Translations under genes and position numbers: made by a program | Part shown: piece by piece, positions 1 to 8,970 of the stretch | How positions within the stretch are numbered: position 1 is the stretch's first letter | Layout of the letters: every line of letters begins with the position of its first letter | Assembly: GCA_024224155.1 (NCBI GenBank) | Contig: JAAENP010000348.1 | Span: forward strand, 1 to 36,101 | DNA: 36,101 nucleotides | Source: a bacterium | Lineage (GTDB): Bacteria; Acidobacteriota; Thermoanaerobaculia; Multivoradales; JAHEKO01 | Direction: 5' to 3' | Notes under the pieces: generated by a model | The model's input: only the letters and a program-made list of their open reading frames with translations | Database searches by the model: none | Told to the model about the DNA's origin: nothing

Positions 1-61
1 CTCTCTCGACCCGGTGGATCCTCGGCTCCGACTCGAACGCTGCGCCCGACAAGAGCTCCGG

Positions 62-142
62 ACGCGCCCAATGCGCGTGGGCGCGTTCGGGGAGAGATCT
101 TCAACTCGTGTCATTCCTCGGCCGTGGCCGATGGCCGAGGAA
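62..142. repeat. two intergenic hairpins
   Basis: Two inverted repeats lie side by side upstream of the aldolase. The first pairs ACGCGCCCA (62-70) with TGGGCGCGT (78-86), a 9 bp stem with a 7 nt loop. The second pairs TTCCTCGGCC (114-123) with GGCCGAGGAA (133-142), a 10 bp stem with a 9 nt loop. Neither is followed by a T-tract, so a classical intrinsic terminator is not supported. They may be transcript-end structures of a gene left of the window, or part of the repeat family described next. Confidence 0.45.
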
Positions 143-240
143 ATCCTCACCCCGCCAGGGGTCCGCTCATACGTCGGAACGACAGGCCCGATCGAAGAGT
201 CTGACTCCGATCTCGTCCCGAACGGAGCGCCGAGGCAAGG

Positions 241-421
241 CGGTTCGGCAGGGAATTCGCCCAGGGGGCTCGCCGCAAGCGCACGGGAGATCGAGTCGGA
301 GTCCTCCGTCGGTTTGCGCGTAGCCGTCGCCGATGGCGCAGCCGAGGGCCAGACCACCGCAGGCCTCTTCTCCCGAGGCGTCCCCTGGCCAGAGGCTCTG
401 CCGATCGGCGCCGAAGCGCAC
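241..421 (+). repeat. left arm of ~180 bp inverted repeat flanking the aldolase
   Basis: This segment is, at roughly 90% identity by eye, the reverse complement of 1577-1757 on the other side of the aldolase gene. A 48 nt stretch around 317-364 is identical in both arms. Similarity continues more weakly outwards, to about 190 on this side. Both arms contain an open frame ([12 protein letters not shown]... followed by ...[13 protein letters not shown]), but arm differences change amino acids about as often as not, so I do not treat it as coding. Together with the hairpins it fills the gene-free first 492 bases. Confidence 0.8.
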
Positions 422-492
422 GATTGATCCGCGGGCCCTCGCACTTCGCTGCGCTCCGGGATATTCTGAGCAGGCGAAAAAGGAGGAAACAA

Positions 493-1554
493 ATGTCGAG
501 CATTGACAAGATTCAAGAGCATCTGGGCGCCGAGGCCGGCGACCTGTTGGCACACACTTGCAAGGGGATTCCGAAGGCGAGCCTGCAAATGCCGGGACCC
601 GACCACATTGATCGGGTGTGGACGGGCTCCGACCGCAAGCCCGGTGTCCTGGTCAACCTGCACCGGCTCTTCAACCATGGCCGGCTGGCGAGCAGTGGCT
701 ACCTCTCGATCCTGCCCGTGGACCAGGGCATAGAGCATTCAGGGGCCGCGTCCTTTGCGCCCAATCCCGAGTACTTCGACCCCGAGAACATCGTTCGCCT
801 GGCGATCGAAGGTGGCTGCAATGCCGTTGCCTCGACTCTTGGCGTGCTCGGCTCGATGGCGCGCAAGTACGCGCACAAGATCCCGTTTGTGGTCAAGCTG
901 AACCACAACGAGCTGTTGACGTATCCGACCACTTTCCGCCAGATCGAGTTCGCCCAGGTCGAACAGGCCTGGGATCTCGGGGCCGCTGCCGTAGGGGCCA
1001 CGATCTACTTCGGATCAGAAGACGGCAATGCCGATCTGGTCGAGATCGCCGAGGCCTTCGCTCGCGCCCACGAACTGGGAATGGCGACCATTCTCTGGTG
1101 CTACTTGCGCAACTCGGCTTTCAAGAAGGACGGTGTCGACTACCACGCGGCGGCCGACCTCACCGGCCAGGCCAACCACATAGGAGCCACGATCGAGGCC
1201 GACATCGTCAAGCAGAAGCTTCCGACCAATAACGGCGGATACCCGGCGATCGGATTCGGCAAGACCCACGACCTCGTATACAGCGATCTGGCGCCGGATC
1301 ACCCGATCGACTGGGTGCGCTGGCAGGTCGCCAATTGCTACATGGGGCGGGTCGGGCTGATCAACTCCGGCGGTGCCTCGAGCGGGGGGAGCGACCTGGC
1401 CGAAGCGGTGCGTACCGCGGTGGTCAACAAGCGTGGTGGCGGAACGGGGCTGATCTCGGGGCGCAAGGCCTTCCAGAAACCGATGTCCGAGGGCGTGGAG
1501 CTGCTCAACGCGATTCAGGACGTCTATCTGTGCGAGGACGTCACCGTAGCTTGA
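493..1554 (+). CDS. fbaB: class I fructose-bisphosphate aldolase (FbaB/DhnA type)
   Basis: A 353-residue protein of the archaeal/DhnA-type class I aldolase family (E. coli FbaB is about 350 residues), which cleaves fructose 1,6-bisphosphate to dihydroxyacetone phosphate and glyceraldehyde 3-phosphate through a lysine Schiff base in the cytosol. Visible family segments are [10 protein letters not shown] near the N-terminus, [32 protein letters not shown], the ADIVKQKLP segment expected to hold the Schiff-base lysine, and the C-terminal phosphate-binding stretch NSGGASSGG...[15 protein letters not shown]. The ATG at 493 is chosen because AAAGGAGG lies about 6 nt before it; the frame is open further upstream but without family similarity. 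It stands alone between the two inverted-repeat arms, with no operon partner. The family assignment is firm; gluconeogenic versus glycolytic use cannot be read from the sequence. Confidence 0.93.
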   Translation: MSSIDKIQEHLGAEAGDLLAHTCKGIPKASLQMPGPDHIDRVWTGSDRKPGVLVNLHRLFNHGRLASSGYLSILPVDQGIEHSGAASFAPNPEYFDPENIVRLAIEGGCNAVASTLGVLGSMARKYAHKIPFVVKLNHNELLTYPTTFRQIEFAQVEQAWDLGAAAVGATIYFGSEDGNADLVEIAEAFARAHELGMATILWCYLRNSAFKKDGVDYHAAADLTGQANHIGATIEADIVKQKLPTNNGGYPAIGFGKTHDLVYSDLAPDHPIDWVRWQVANCYMGRVGLINSGGASSGGSDLAEAVRTAVVNKRGGGTGLISGRKAFQKPMSEGVELLNAIQDVYLCEDVTVA

Positions 1555-1576
1555 TTCGGGAAGCCAGATGCCGATC

Positions 1577-1757
1577 TAGCGCTTTGGCGCCGATCGGCAG
1601 CGCATCCGGCCAGGGGACGCCTCGGGCAAGGAGACCTGCGGTGGTCTGGCCCTCGGCTGCGCCATCGGCGACGGCTACGCGCGAACCGACGGAGGCCTCC
1701 GATTCGATCTCGCGTGCGCTTGCGGCGAGCCCCCTGGTCGGTCGCCTGCCGAACCGG
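1577..1757 (-). repeat. right arm of ~180 bp inverted repeat flanking the aldolase
   Basis: Reverse-complement partner of 241-421. Most of the gene-free gap 1555-1941 is made of this arm plus a weaker extension of the similarity towards about 1810. The rest of the gap, 1811-1941, shows no gene or terminator that I can recognise. Confidence 0.8.
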
Positions 1758-1941
1758 TTTTTCTCAGCGCTTCGGATTCTTGAAACGGAACCCGACTTCG
1801 ATCTCTCCAAGAGCCCGCCGGATCGCATGAGCCGAAAGGCTCGAGCGGCGCCAAGGTCGAGATCGGCTCCAGACCGAGTCACGCAAAGGAGCACTCGAAT
1901 GCCGGCTGTCGAAGCCTCGGAGTCCTGGAGCAGCCGGACGT

Positions 1942-3198
1942 CTAGGACGCCAGCTTTGGAGTGGATTCGGGGTCGAGCGAAGGTGTGCTTTGGGCAGCCG
2001 GAGCGAAGAGCTCCTGGATCTCGCCGAGCCGGGCCTCGGCGTCACGTTGGCCGATGGCCATGAGCTCGCTCAAGTAGTCACTCTGGAACATCAGGAGACT
2101 GAGAAAGTCGGGGCTTCGGGTCTCGCGGGTGCCCCAGCCGCGGGTCAAGAAACGAAAGGCGCCCGGGAGCCTGGCTTCGAACTCCGCCGCGAGCTCGCCG
2201 AGATCCCGGGACGGTCGCAGTACCAGGGTCTTGATGGGGCGAAAGTCGCCGTACTCTCCTTCGGGAATGTGGTCGAGCATTCGGTTGATCCGCCGGAGGT
2301 TCTCGGCGTCTTGATCAATGGCATCCAGAAACGCCGCGTTGAGCATGGTGCCGGCCACCTGGGCCGGGGGCGGGTAGCCGCTGAAGGTGGGTTTGCTGGC
2401 TTCGGCGACGCTCTTGCGCTGACGCGTCGCGATCGCGAGGATCTTGCGGGCTCCAAGGTGAATCGCCGGCGCCAGCGGAGCCGCGAGGCGGATTCCGCCG
2501 TCACCGAACCAGCTATCTCCGATCTTGACCGCTGGGAACATCAGTGGCAGAGCGGCCGAAGCCATGACGTGGTCCAGGTTGATCTTGGTATTCACACCGA
2601 GTCGCAGAGGCCGCTCCCAGGCATGGAAGCTTCGGCCTTGGACCCAGGTCACTGTTTGCCCGGTCGAGTACTTGAGAGTCGAGAGCGCCAGAGCCTCGAG
2701 CTTGCCGGCTTCGAGGTTCTGCTCGACGCCGGTGATCCCGCCGTGCTCGGTCGCAAGGGTGCGCTGCAGGAGCTCGCGCAATGGGGACACGTCGAGGACG
2801 CTCTGAGGCTCCGGAACCGCACGGGCGCCTCCCGAGAAGAGCGTCACACTCCAGCGCACAATGTTGGATAGGAGCGGGATCGTTCCCACCCGGTAGATGT
2901 GGTCGGGATCGAGATTCGCCCACAGGCTCTCGAGACCCTCCGCCGCCTCGCCCAGGGTTCCTTGGTGTGCGGCCAGGTAGACGGCATTGATGGCGCCCGC
3001 CGAGACGCCGGTGATGATCGGTAGCTTCGCGTCCGGCATGTGCTGGGCGAGGCACCGAAGAAAACCCACCTGATAGGCCGCGCGAGCACCTCCGCCGGTC
3101 AGCACCAGCGCTACTCCGTCGCCGGTCGCGGTCGCGCTGGGGCCTACGCCGCCTGGCGCGGAGCTCTCTTCTCGGCCGGGGCCATTCGGTTCATGCAT
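1942..3198 (-). CDS. patatin-like phospholipase
   Basis: A 418-residue patatin-family serine acyl hydrolase, expected to cleave acyl esters of phospholipids. Using the ATG at 3198, the oxyanion-hole motif GGGARAAYQVG is near residues 35-45, the nucleophile elbow GVSAG places the catalytic Ser at residue 66, and the DGG motif gives the catalytic Asp at about residue 233, so the Ser-Asp dyad is complete. No signal peptide is evident, so the enzyme looks cytosolic or peripheral. The frame is open to a TTG at 3240, but TTGACC at 3240-3235 and GACAAT at 3217-3212 (17 bp spacer) look like a promoter, which favours the ATG. It is divergent from the metallo-hydrolase gene at 3275. The natural substrate is unknown. 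Confidence 0.88.
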   Translation of the reverse strand: MHEPNGPGREESSAPGGVGPSATATGDGVALVLTGGGARAAYQVGFLRCLAQHMPDAKLPIITGVSAGAINAVYLAAHQGTLGEAAEGLESLWANLDPDHIYRVGTIPLLSNIVRWSVTLFSGGARAVPEPQSVLDVSPLRELLQRTLATEHGGITGVEQNLEAGKLEALALSTLKYSTGQTVTWVQGRSFHAWERPLRLGVNTKINLDHVMASAALPLMFPAVKIGDSWFGDGGIRLAAPLAPAIHLGARKILAIATRQRKSVAEASKPTFSGYPPPAQVAGTMLNAAFLDAIDQDAENLRRINRMLDHIPEGEYGDFRPIKTLVLRPSRDLGELAAEFEARLPGAFRFLTRGWGTRETRSPDFLSLLMFQSDYLSELMAIGQRDAEARLGEIQELFAPAAQSTPSLDPESTPKLAS

Positions 3199-3211
3199 CG
3201 CCGTGGTTTCT

Positions 3212-3240
3212 ATTGTCCCGTCCTCCAAGGTACGGGTCAA
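3212..3240 (-). promoter_or_regulatory. sigma70-like promoter of the patatin gene
   Basis: On the minus strand, TTGACC (3240-3235), a 17 bp spacer and GACAAT (3217-3212) lie 13 nt before the ATG at 3198. The match is 5/6 for the -35 and 4/6 for the -10 hexamer. Confidence 0.45.
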
Positions 3241-3259
3241 ACAGTGTGTTCAGTTCAGG

Positions 3260-3265
3260 TAGACT
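3260..3265 (+). promoter_or_regulatory. -10-like hexamer TAGACT before the MBL-fold gene
   Basis: TAGACT lies 9 nt before the ATG at 3275, where no Shine-Dalgarno is visible. A transcript starting about 7 nt downstream would have a leader of only 2-3 nt. No clear -35 element is seen. The same hexamer precedes lipA. Confidence 0.3.
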
Positions 3266-3274
3266 GCCGGCCCT

Positions 3275-4117
3275 ATGCGCTTGGGGGAGATGCAATTGCA
3301 TGTCGTCAGCGATGGCGGATTCCGGCTGGACGGCGGCGCCATGTTCGGCGTCGTGCCGCGGGTTCTCTGGGAGCAGAGGTCCCCACCCGACGAGTTGAAC
3401 CGCATCAGGATGACAACGAACTGTCTGCTGGTCGAATCGCCGGACGGCGTCGTCCTGGTCGACACGGGGATCGGTGACAAGAACGACGCCAAGTTCCGCG
3501 ACATGTTCGGTATGCGGGAGGCCGATAGCAGGCTCCCGGATGCGATACGGGCGCGTGGGTTCGCGCTCGAGGACATCCGCCATGTTGTCCTCACCCACCT
3601 GCATTTCGATCATTGTGGCTGGAATACGCGCTTCTTGGACGGCGAGATCGTGCCGACCTTTCCGAACGCGATCTACTGGGTCGAAGCCGGCGAGCTTGCC
3701 CATGCCTGCAATCCCACGCTCAGAGATCGGGCCAGCTACGACGAGCGGAACTGGGAGATTCTGGTCGACGCCGGAGTCATGCGCGAGTTCGAGGGGCGCG
3801 CCGAGCCGGTGCCCGGCCTGCGGGCGATCAAAGCGAGCGGTCACAATGCCGATATGTGCGTTGTCCTGATCGAGTCGAAGGGGTCGACAGCAGTGTACTG
3901 GGCGGATCTGGTGCCGACGACGCACCACCTCCCGTATCCCTGGATCATGGGCTACGATCTCTACCCGCTCGAGACTCTCGCGAACAAGCAGCTTTGGCTG
4001 CCGCGAGCGCACTCGGAAGGCTGGATTTGCTTCTTCGAGCACGACCCCGACGTGGCTTGTGGAAAACTTGTCGAAGAGAAGCCCGGCCGGTTTGTGGCGG
4101 AGCCCGTAGCGGTATGA
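3275..4117 (+). CDS. metallo-beta-lactamase-fold hydrolase
   Basis: A 280-residue protein of the metallo-beta-lactamase superfamily. The zinc-binding signature THLHFDH (HxHxDH) is near residues 108-114, preceded by the fold's typical LVDTGIGDK strand-turn (about residues 64-72). A later GHNADM segment supplies the third-ligand histidine, and WADLVPTTHH the bridging aspartate and last histidine region. No signal peptide is present, so it is probably a cytosolic hydrolase such as a lactonase-like or thioester/glyoxalase-like enzyme; the substrate cannot be named. It ends 9 nt before the E3 gene, whose Shine-Dalgarno overlaps its stop region, so the two are probably cotranscribed. It diverges from the patatin gene. 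Confidence 0.88.
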   Translation: MRLGEMQLHVVSDGGFRLDGGAMFGVVPRVLWEQRSPPDELNRIRMTTNCLLVESPDGVVLVDTGIGDKNDAKFRDMFGMREADSRLPDAIRARGFALEDIRHVVLTHLHFDHCGWNTRFLDGEIVPTFPNAIYWVEAGELAHACNPTLRDRASYDERNWEILVDAGVMREFEGRAEPVPGLRAIKASGHNADMCVVLIESKGSTAVYWADLVPTTHHLPYPWIMGYDLYPLETLANKQLWLPRAHSEGWICFFEHDPDVACGKLVEEKPGRFVAEPVAV

Positions 4118-4126
4118 AGGAGGACC

Positions 4127-5524
4127 ATGTCTGATGAAAAGGACCTAGTAGTGCTCGGGAGCGGTCCCGGCGGCTACGTGGCTGCGATCCGGGCAGCCCA
4201 GCTGGGCCTGAGCGTGGCGGTCGTCGAGAAAGACCCGAGCTTTGGCGGCACCTGCCTGCATCGCGGATGCATTCCGACCAAGGCGTTACTCCATACGGCG
4301 TCGGTTCTGGATCAGGCGCGCGAAGCCGGGAAGTTCGGCGTGGCAGTGAGCAGCGCGGTCCTCGATCTCGACAAGGCGCAAAGCTACAAGCGGGGCGTAG
4401 TGGACAAGAACGCGAGCGGCATCGACTATCTGTTCAAGAAGAACAAGATCGAAGGCATTCATGGTTTTGGCCGTCTGGTAGCCCCGACACGAGTCGAGGT
4501 GCGCGGGAGTGACGGTGCGATGCGCACTCTCTGGGCTCGGTTCGTGTTGATCGCCACGGGTTCGGTACCGCGTGAGGTACCGATGGCGCCGACCGATGGC
4601 ATCCGCTTGTTGAATTCGGATCACATCCTCAACGTCGACCGGGTGCCGGCCTCGCTGGCGGTCATCGGCTCGGGAGCGGTGGGCAGCGAGTTCGCCTCGA
4701 TCTTTCGTTCCTTTGGCTCGGAAGTCACGCTCGTAGAGATGTTGCCCCGGATCTTGCCGCTCGAGGACGAAGAGGTGTCCAAAGAGCTGGCGCGCTCTTT
4801 CAAGAAGAGGGGGATCAAGATCAAGACCGATACCAAGCTCGCCGGCACCGAGCCCGGTTCCGGCGGGGTGTCCGTGCTGCTAGACAAGAACGGCAGCACG
4901 GAATCGCTGGCCGCCGAGATGCTGCTCGTCGCCATCGGTCGAGCGCCGGTAACCCACGGTATCGGGCTGGAAGGGGCCGCAGTGGCAACGGCGAAGGGCT
5001 ACGTCGAGGTGAACGAGCACATGCAGTCGAGTGTGCCGCACATCTACGCGATCGGCGACGTCGTGGCGACGCCCTGGCTCGCTCACGTTGCCTCGGCGGA
5101 GGGGATCCTGGCGGCCGAGCACATGGCCGGCGAGAAGACCTACCCCCTCAACTACGACCAGGTGCCCTCGGTGACCTACTGTGAGCCCGAGGTGGGGAGC
5201 GTGGGCTTGACCGAAGCGGAGGCCCGGGAGCGAGGCTTTGACGTTGCCGTTGGGAAGTTCCCATTCTCGGCCTCGGGCAAAGCTGCGATCGAGGGTAAGA
5301 CGTCCGGGTTCGTCAAGGTCGTCCGCGAAACCAGGCACGACGAGCTATTGGGCGTGCACATCATCGGCCCCAAGGCGACCGATCTCATTGCCGAAGCCTG
5401 CGTGGCGCTCAAGATCGAGTCGACTACCGAGGACTTGTTCCGGACGATTCATGCCCATCCGACGCTGTCGGAAGCGATGGCCGAGGCGGCACACGCCGCG
5501 GCCGGGCACGCAATCCATATCTAA
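4127..5524 (+). CDS. lpdA: dihydrolipoyl dehydrogenase (E3)
   Basis: A 465-residue flavoprotein disulfide reductase that reoxidises dihydrolipoyl groups of 2-oxoacid dehydrogenase complexes using NAD+. The FAD-binding GSGPGGYVAA is at residues 11-20, the redox-active disulfide GGTCLHRGCIPTK gives Cys43 and Cys48, and the NAD-binding GSGAVGSEFAS lies mid-protein. The second FAD contact is AIGDV, and the C-terminal HAHPTLSE supplies the His444/Glu449 acid-base pair. AAGGAGGA sits just before the ATG. It is followed 24 nt later by the E2 gene, and lipB and lipA lie about 4 kb downstream, which supports a role in a lipoyl-dependent complex rather than another disulfide reductase. Confidence 0.95.
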   Translation: MSDEKDLVVLGSGPGGYVAAIRAAQLGLSVAVVEKDPSFGGTCLHRGCIPTKALLHTASVLDQAREAGKFGVAVSSAVLDLDKAQSYKRGVVDKNASGIDYLFKKNKIEGIHGFGRLVAPTRVEVRGSDGAMRTLWARFVLIATGSVPREVPMAPTDGIRLLNSDHILNVDRVPASLAVIGSGAVGSEFASIFRSFGSEVTLVEMLPRILPLEDEEVSKELARSFKKRGIKIKTDTKLAGTEPGSGGVSVLLDKNGSTESLAAEMLLVAIGRAPVTHGIGLEGAAVATAKGYVEVNEHMQSSVPHIYAIGDVVATPWLAHVASAEGILAAEHMAGEKTYPLNYDQVPSVTYCEPEVGSVGLTEAEARERGFDVAVGKFPFSASGKAAIEGKTSGFVKVVRETRHDELLGVHIIGPKATDLIAEACVALKIESTTEDLFRTIHAHPTLSEAMAEAAHAAAGHAIHI

Positions 5525-5548
5525 CGACGATTCGATCAGGAGAACCGT

Positions 5549-6943
5549 ATGGCAACCGAAGTCATCATGCCCCAGATGGGGGAGTCGATCGCCGAAGGGA
5601 CGATCACCCGCTGGCTGGTCAAGGTAGGCGACAGGGTCGAGCGCGACCAACCGCTGTTCGAAATATCGACGGACAAGGTCGACGCCGAGATCCCCAGCCC
5701 CGCCGATGGGGTACTACTCGAGATCAAGTTCGACGAGGGCGCGACGGTGCCCGTCAACGACATCGTGGCACGGCTTGGCGAACCGGGTGAGCTCGGCGAG
5801 ATGCCTGCTGCTGCGGACCTCGGGGCAAAGGAAGCCGCGCTCCGGGTGCCGCTTCCTGGGACTCCGGAGGAGAGACCCCAGGAGTCGGCGGCGAGCCTTT
5901 CGGCCAGCGCCGAATCCGGCGCCGCGCCTGCCGGTGGCGACGCCGAGCGGGTGAGGGCGTTCTCGAGCCCACTCGTTCGCAAGATGGCGGCCGAGGCCCA
6001 GGTGGACCTGTCGAGAGTAGAGGGAACCGGGATTCACGGCCGGGTGACGAAACGGGACCTAGAAGGGTATCTCGAAAACGCCGGCTTGCCGGCCGAGGCC
6101 GAGGAAGAGCCGTTCGCGGCCAGCGCCGTACCTTCGCCGCCCGCCAGCGCCCCGCCGGCTCAAATCGTCACTCCCATGCGGCGCGACCCCGGCACTTTCT
6201 CGGTGGCGCCCTACAGCGAGGGCGACAACGTCGAGATCGCCCCGATGAGCAGGATCCGTCAGATCACTGCGGCGCACATGTCTTACTCGAAAGCGACCTC
6301 GGCCCACGTGACGACAGTTTTTCAGATGGACCTCGCCCGAGTGGCCAGAACCCGAGACCGGGCGAAGGCGGGCTTCGCCGCGGCTCACGGAACCAAGCTC
6401 ACTTATATGCCGTTCATTTTTACCGCGGTGGCGAGCGCGCTCAAGTCCAACCCGAAGCTCAACGCGTCGATCGACGGCACCAACATCGTCTTCAAGAAGG
6501 ACATCAATCTCGGCATGGCGGTCGCCCTGGACTGGGGGCTCATCGTGCCCGTAATCCGGAATGCGGATCAACTCAATCTCGTGGGGCTGGCCAAAGCTGC
6601 GAACGATCTGGCGGCTAGAGCAAGGACAAAGAAGCTGCAGCCGCACGAGGTGCAGAACGGTACCTTCACTGTGACCAACCCCGGCGTCTTCGGCAGCCTG
6701 TTCGGCATGCCGATCATCAACCAACCTCAGGTCGCGATCCTCGGTCTTGGCGTGATCGAGAAGAGACCGGTTGTAGACACCGACCGAGAAGGCAACGACA
6801 TCATCGCGATCAAGCCGATGTCCTACTTCGCGATTACCTACGATCATCGGCTGGTAGACGGCGCCGACGCCGATCACTTCATGAACGACGTCAAGCGAAC
6901 CTTGGCGGAGGAGACCTGGAGCGAGCTGGACCCGTTTATCTGA
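5549..6943 (+). CDS. 2-oxoacid dehydrogenase E2, dihydrolipoamide acyltransferase
   Basis: A 464-residue E2 core subunit. Residues 1-75 are one lipoyl domain with the lipoylated lysine at Lys43 (STDKVDAE). A flexible Ala/Pro/Glu-rich linker follows, then a peripheral-subunit-binding domain at about 139-176 (SSPLVRKMA...GTGIHGRVTKRDL), a second linker, and the acyltransferase domain from about residue 225 to the end with YDHRLVDGADA, giving catalytic His433 and Asp437. AGGAGA precedes the ATG. It forms an operon with E3. The E1 gene is not in this window, so pyruvate, 2-oxoglutarate or branched-chain specificity stays open; a single lipoyl domain and a binding domain occur in all three types. 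Confidence 0.93.
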   Translation: MATEVIMPQMGESIAEGTITRWLVKVGDRVERDQPLFEISTDKVDAEIPSPADGVLLEIKFDEGATVPVNDIVARLGEPGELGEMPAAADLGAKEAALRVPLPGTPEERPQESAASLSASAESGAAPAGGDAERVRAFSSPLVRKMAAEAQVDLSRVEGTGIHGRVTKRDLEGYLENAGLPAEAEEEPFAASAVPSPPASAPPAQIVTPMRRDPGTFSVAPYSEGDNVEIAPMSRIRQITAAHMSYSKATSAHVTTVFQMDLARVARTRDRAKAGFAAAHGTKLTYMPFIFTAVASALKSNPKLNASIDGTNIVFKKDINLGMAVALDWGLIVPVIRNADQLNLVGLAKAANDLAARARTKKLQPHEVQNGTFTVTNPGVFGSLFGMPIINQPQVAILGLGVIEKRPVVDTDREGNDIIAIKPMSYFAITYDHRLVDGADADHFMNDVKRTLAEETWSELDPFI

Positions 6944-6959
6944 GCAGTGACCAGCCGCT

Positions 6960-8318
6960 CTACCGAGCGGTGAGGTCGGCGGCTCGAAAACGGATCGTGG
7001 GATCGCGTTGTACGCGCTGGATGAAAGCCGCGGTCTGCCGAATGAGCTCGCTGCCGGCGACCTGTGTGAGCACAGCCTGCTCGAGAAAGGCGAGTGCCGC
7101 GAGCGCTTCCGGGTGCACGGCGAGAGCTTCGAGAATCGGAATGGCCTCTTTCAGCCGCTCCTGCGCTTGTCGAGCCTGGCCCTGTTGCCAGAGCACCTCA
7201 GCGAGTTCCAACGAGGCCAGCGCGGCGTCGATCCCGATCTCGAGATCGATGAATGTATTCCGGACTTCGGTAAAAACGCGCTCTGCCTCGTAGAGATCGC
7301 TCTTGGCGTAGGCCAGACGGCCCTCCAGCCAGCGGAAGCGCAGTAGACTCAGCCGACCACCCTGCTCGGCGTACAGCCGGCGCAGCTTGATCACGTTGCG
7401 GTCGGCTTCGTCCGTCCTGCCGGCATCGATCAGAGCAGCCACGAGGTTGTGGAGCGCGTTAAGTTGGCGTCGCGGGTCCCGCGCCGGGTCTAGCAGCTCT
7501 AAGGCTCGGGTCAAGAGTTCGATCTCTCGCTCAGGCTTTCTCTTCTTGCCGAACGCAAAGGCCTTATCGAGCAGCACGCGCCCCACCATGTGAAAGTCGC
7601 CGAGTTTGGAGTAGATCGCCTCGAGCTGCGTCAAGATGACGAGAGATTCGTCCGTACGCCGCTTCGCAGTCAAGAGTTTTGCGAGCGAGTTCAGGTATTT
7701 GGCCTTTTCGGTCGGCCTCCCAGTACCTTCTTCTAAGTAGGCGCGAGCCGTTCGGAGCGCGCTCTCCGCACCCCCGTAGTCTGACGACACACGCAAAGCG
7801 CCGGCATAGGTGCCCCAGGCTTCGGCTCGCGCATCCGCCACCATCGCCAGACCGTATCGACCCGCATCCAGATGGTCGGTGATCTCGCGCGCCAGATTCG
7901 CCAGGTGGCAGGCCGTAGCCGCGTCGTCCCAGGTGCTGCGCTCCGAGGCCGCGATCAGGGCTTCGGAGAACGCCAAGGTCTGGAACCGCTCGTCATTGCG
8001 AACCCGGAGTTGTTGTTGCTGGGGCGCGAGCTCGAGCAACTCTTCGCAGAGCGATGCAGCCAGCTCCTGCTCGTGTTGCAGCTGGTCGTGGGTCTCGGCA
8101 GCACGGGCCCAGGCCCGGTCGAAGGCTGCCTCGTATTCGTCGGGCTCGGGCTTGGGAGCTTGCCGCCCGGTGACCAGAACCTCCCATAGGTGAGAGGTGG
8201 TTTCGCCGCATTCCGAACAGCCCGCGACCAGATGGCGCACGATCGATCGGTTCTCCTCGGCCGCCAACTCACCGGTCATGAAAAGCTCTAATCGCTGCGC
8301 CGATGGGTGCGGTGACAT
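6960..8318 (-). CDS. zinc-finger-like / TPR-repeat protein (putative anti-sigma or sensor)
   Basis: A 452-residue protein. The N-terminus carries a His/Cys cluster, His29-x4-Cys34-x2-Cys37, resembling the HxxxCxxC of zinc-binding anti-sigma domains but with one extra residue. The rest, from about residue 100, is helical and rich in Ala/Leu with tetratricopeptide-like units (for example ...SLAKLLTAKRRTDESLVIL and ...HNLVAALIDAGRTDEADR). No transmembrane segment is evident. Its ATG directly abuts the TAG stop of the ECF sigma gene, so the two are translated together and the protein probably acts on that sigma factor; this is inference from context. It ends 17 nt from the E2 stop, convergently. 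Confidence 0.8.
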   Translation of the reverse strand: MSPHPSAQRLELFMTGELAAEENRSIVRHLVAGCSECGETTSHLWEVLVTGRQAPKPEPDEYEAAFDRAWARAAETHDQLQHEQELAASLCEELLELAPQQQQLRVRNDERFQTLAFSEALIAASERSTWDDAATACHLANLAREITDHLDAGRYGLAMVADARAEAWGTYAGALRVSSDYGGAESALRTARAYLEEGTGRPTEKAKYLNSLAKLLTAKRRTDESLVILTQLEAIYSKLGDFHMVGRVLLDKAFAFGKKRKPEREIELLTRALELLDPARDPRRQLNALHNLVAALIDAGRTDEADRNVIKLRRLYAEQGGRLSLLRFRWLEGRLAYAKSDLYEAERVFTEVRNTFIDLEIGIDAALASLELAEVLWQQGQARQAQERLKEAIPILEALAVHPEALAALAFLEQAVLTQVAGSELIRQTAAFIQRVQRDPTIRFRAADLTAR

Positions 8319-8852
8319 CTAGGCACGCCTCCGACGAGTCACGAGCAGACTCTTGCTCAGCGCCGCCAGACAGCGCTCGAGCGTCTTGTAGATGCCCGTG
8401 CGGCTGTAACCCAGCAGATCGGCCAGCTGGGAGGGCTTGAAATCCGACTGGTAACGGAGCTTGAGCAGGCTGGCGCATTTGTGGGGCAGCTGTTCCAGGC
8501 GACTGACTACGTCCCTGAGAAAGACCCGGTGCTCCTGGCAGGGCGCGGTGGGCTCGGCCAGCGCCTCGAGGAGGGCCGAGTCCATGCTGCTGTAGAACCG
8601 GCGTCGCCGTTCGCGCCAATAGACCAGACAGCGGTGTTTCAAAGTCCACTGAAGCCAGCCTTCTACGCACGACGCTGCGGGTTTCTTGGTCAAATAGAGC
8701 AGGAGAACGTCCTGCAGCAAGTCCTCCGCGTCCTGCGCCGGGATCCGGAAACGCGCCAGGACCTTGCGAGCGTCAACTCGGAAGTCGTCCAGAAACTCGC
8801 GGGCTCGGGACTCGGGGAGGTTGGAAACGTCGGAAGATACAGATTCACCCAT
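8319..8852 (-). CDS. ECF-type RNA polymerase sigma factor
   Basis: A 177-residue sigma-70-family protein of ECF size. Region 2 is recognisable around residues 28-70 (...IPAQDAEDLLQDVLLLYL..., followed by the WLQWTLKHRCLVYWRERRRR stretch), and region 4 near 120-165, with a helix-turn-helix QLADLLGYSRTGIYKTLERCL that would read a -35 element. No Shine-Dalgarno is obvious before the ATG. It is followed immediately by the zinc-finger/TPR gene, the usual arrangement of an ECF sigma with its regulator, and is preceded 118 nt upstream by a small exported protein on the same strand. The target regulon is unknown. Confidence 0.88.
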   Translation of the reverse strand: MGESVSSDVSNLPESRAREFLDDFRVDARKVLARFRIPAQDAEDLLQDVLLLYLTKKPAASCVEGWLQWTLKHRCLVYWRERRRRFYSSMDSALLEALAEPTAPCQEHRVFLRDVVSRLEQLPHKCASLLKLRYQSDFKPSQLADLLGYSRTGIYKTLERCLAALSKSLLVTRRRRA

Positions 8853-8875
8853 ACCGATGGCCTAGCCCAAAGCTA

Positions 8876-8947
8876 CCACCGGTGGGCGAGGACTGTCTAA
8901 CCAAGCCGCGGGTCGGTGGTGTCCCAATAGCTACTGGAACACCACCG
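8876..8947. repeat. palindrome and hairpin upstream of the sigma gene
   Basis: CCACCGGTGG (8876-8885) is a perfect 10 bp palindrome. Next to it, CGGTGGTGT (8914-8922) pairs with ACACCACCG (8939-8947), a 9 bp stem around a 16 nt loop that can pair further. Both share the GGTGG core. They occupy the gap between the exported-protein gene and the sigma gene and could be an operator, an attenuator or a processing site. No T-tract follows on either strand. Confidence 0.5.
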
Positions 8948-8970
8948 AAGATCGTCTCCCGACCGCTACG

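Noticed and set aside
14-427. 137-codon open frame on the plus strand at the left edge
   Set aside because: It runs through two hairpins and the inverted-repeat arm, has no Shine-Dalgarno, and the two repeat copies do not show synonymous-biased change.
6059-6877. 272-codon minus-strand frame inside the E2 gene
   Set aside because: Antisense shadow of the acyltransferase domain, without recognisable motifs.
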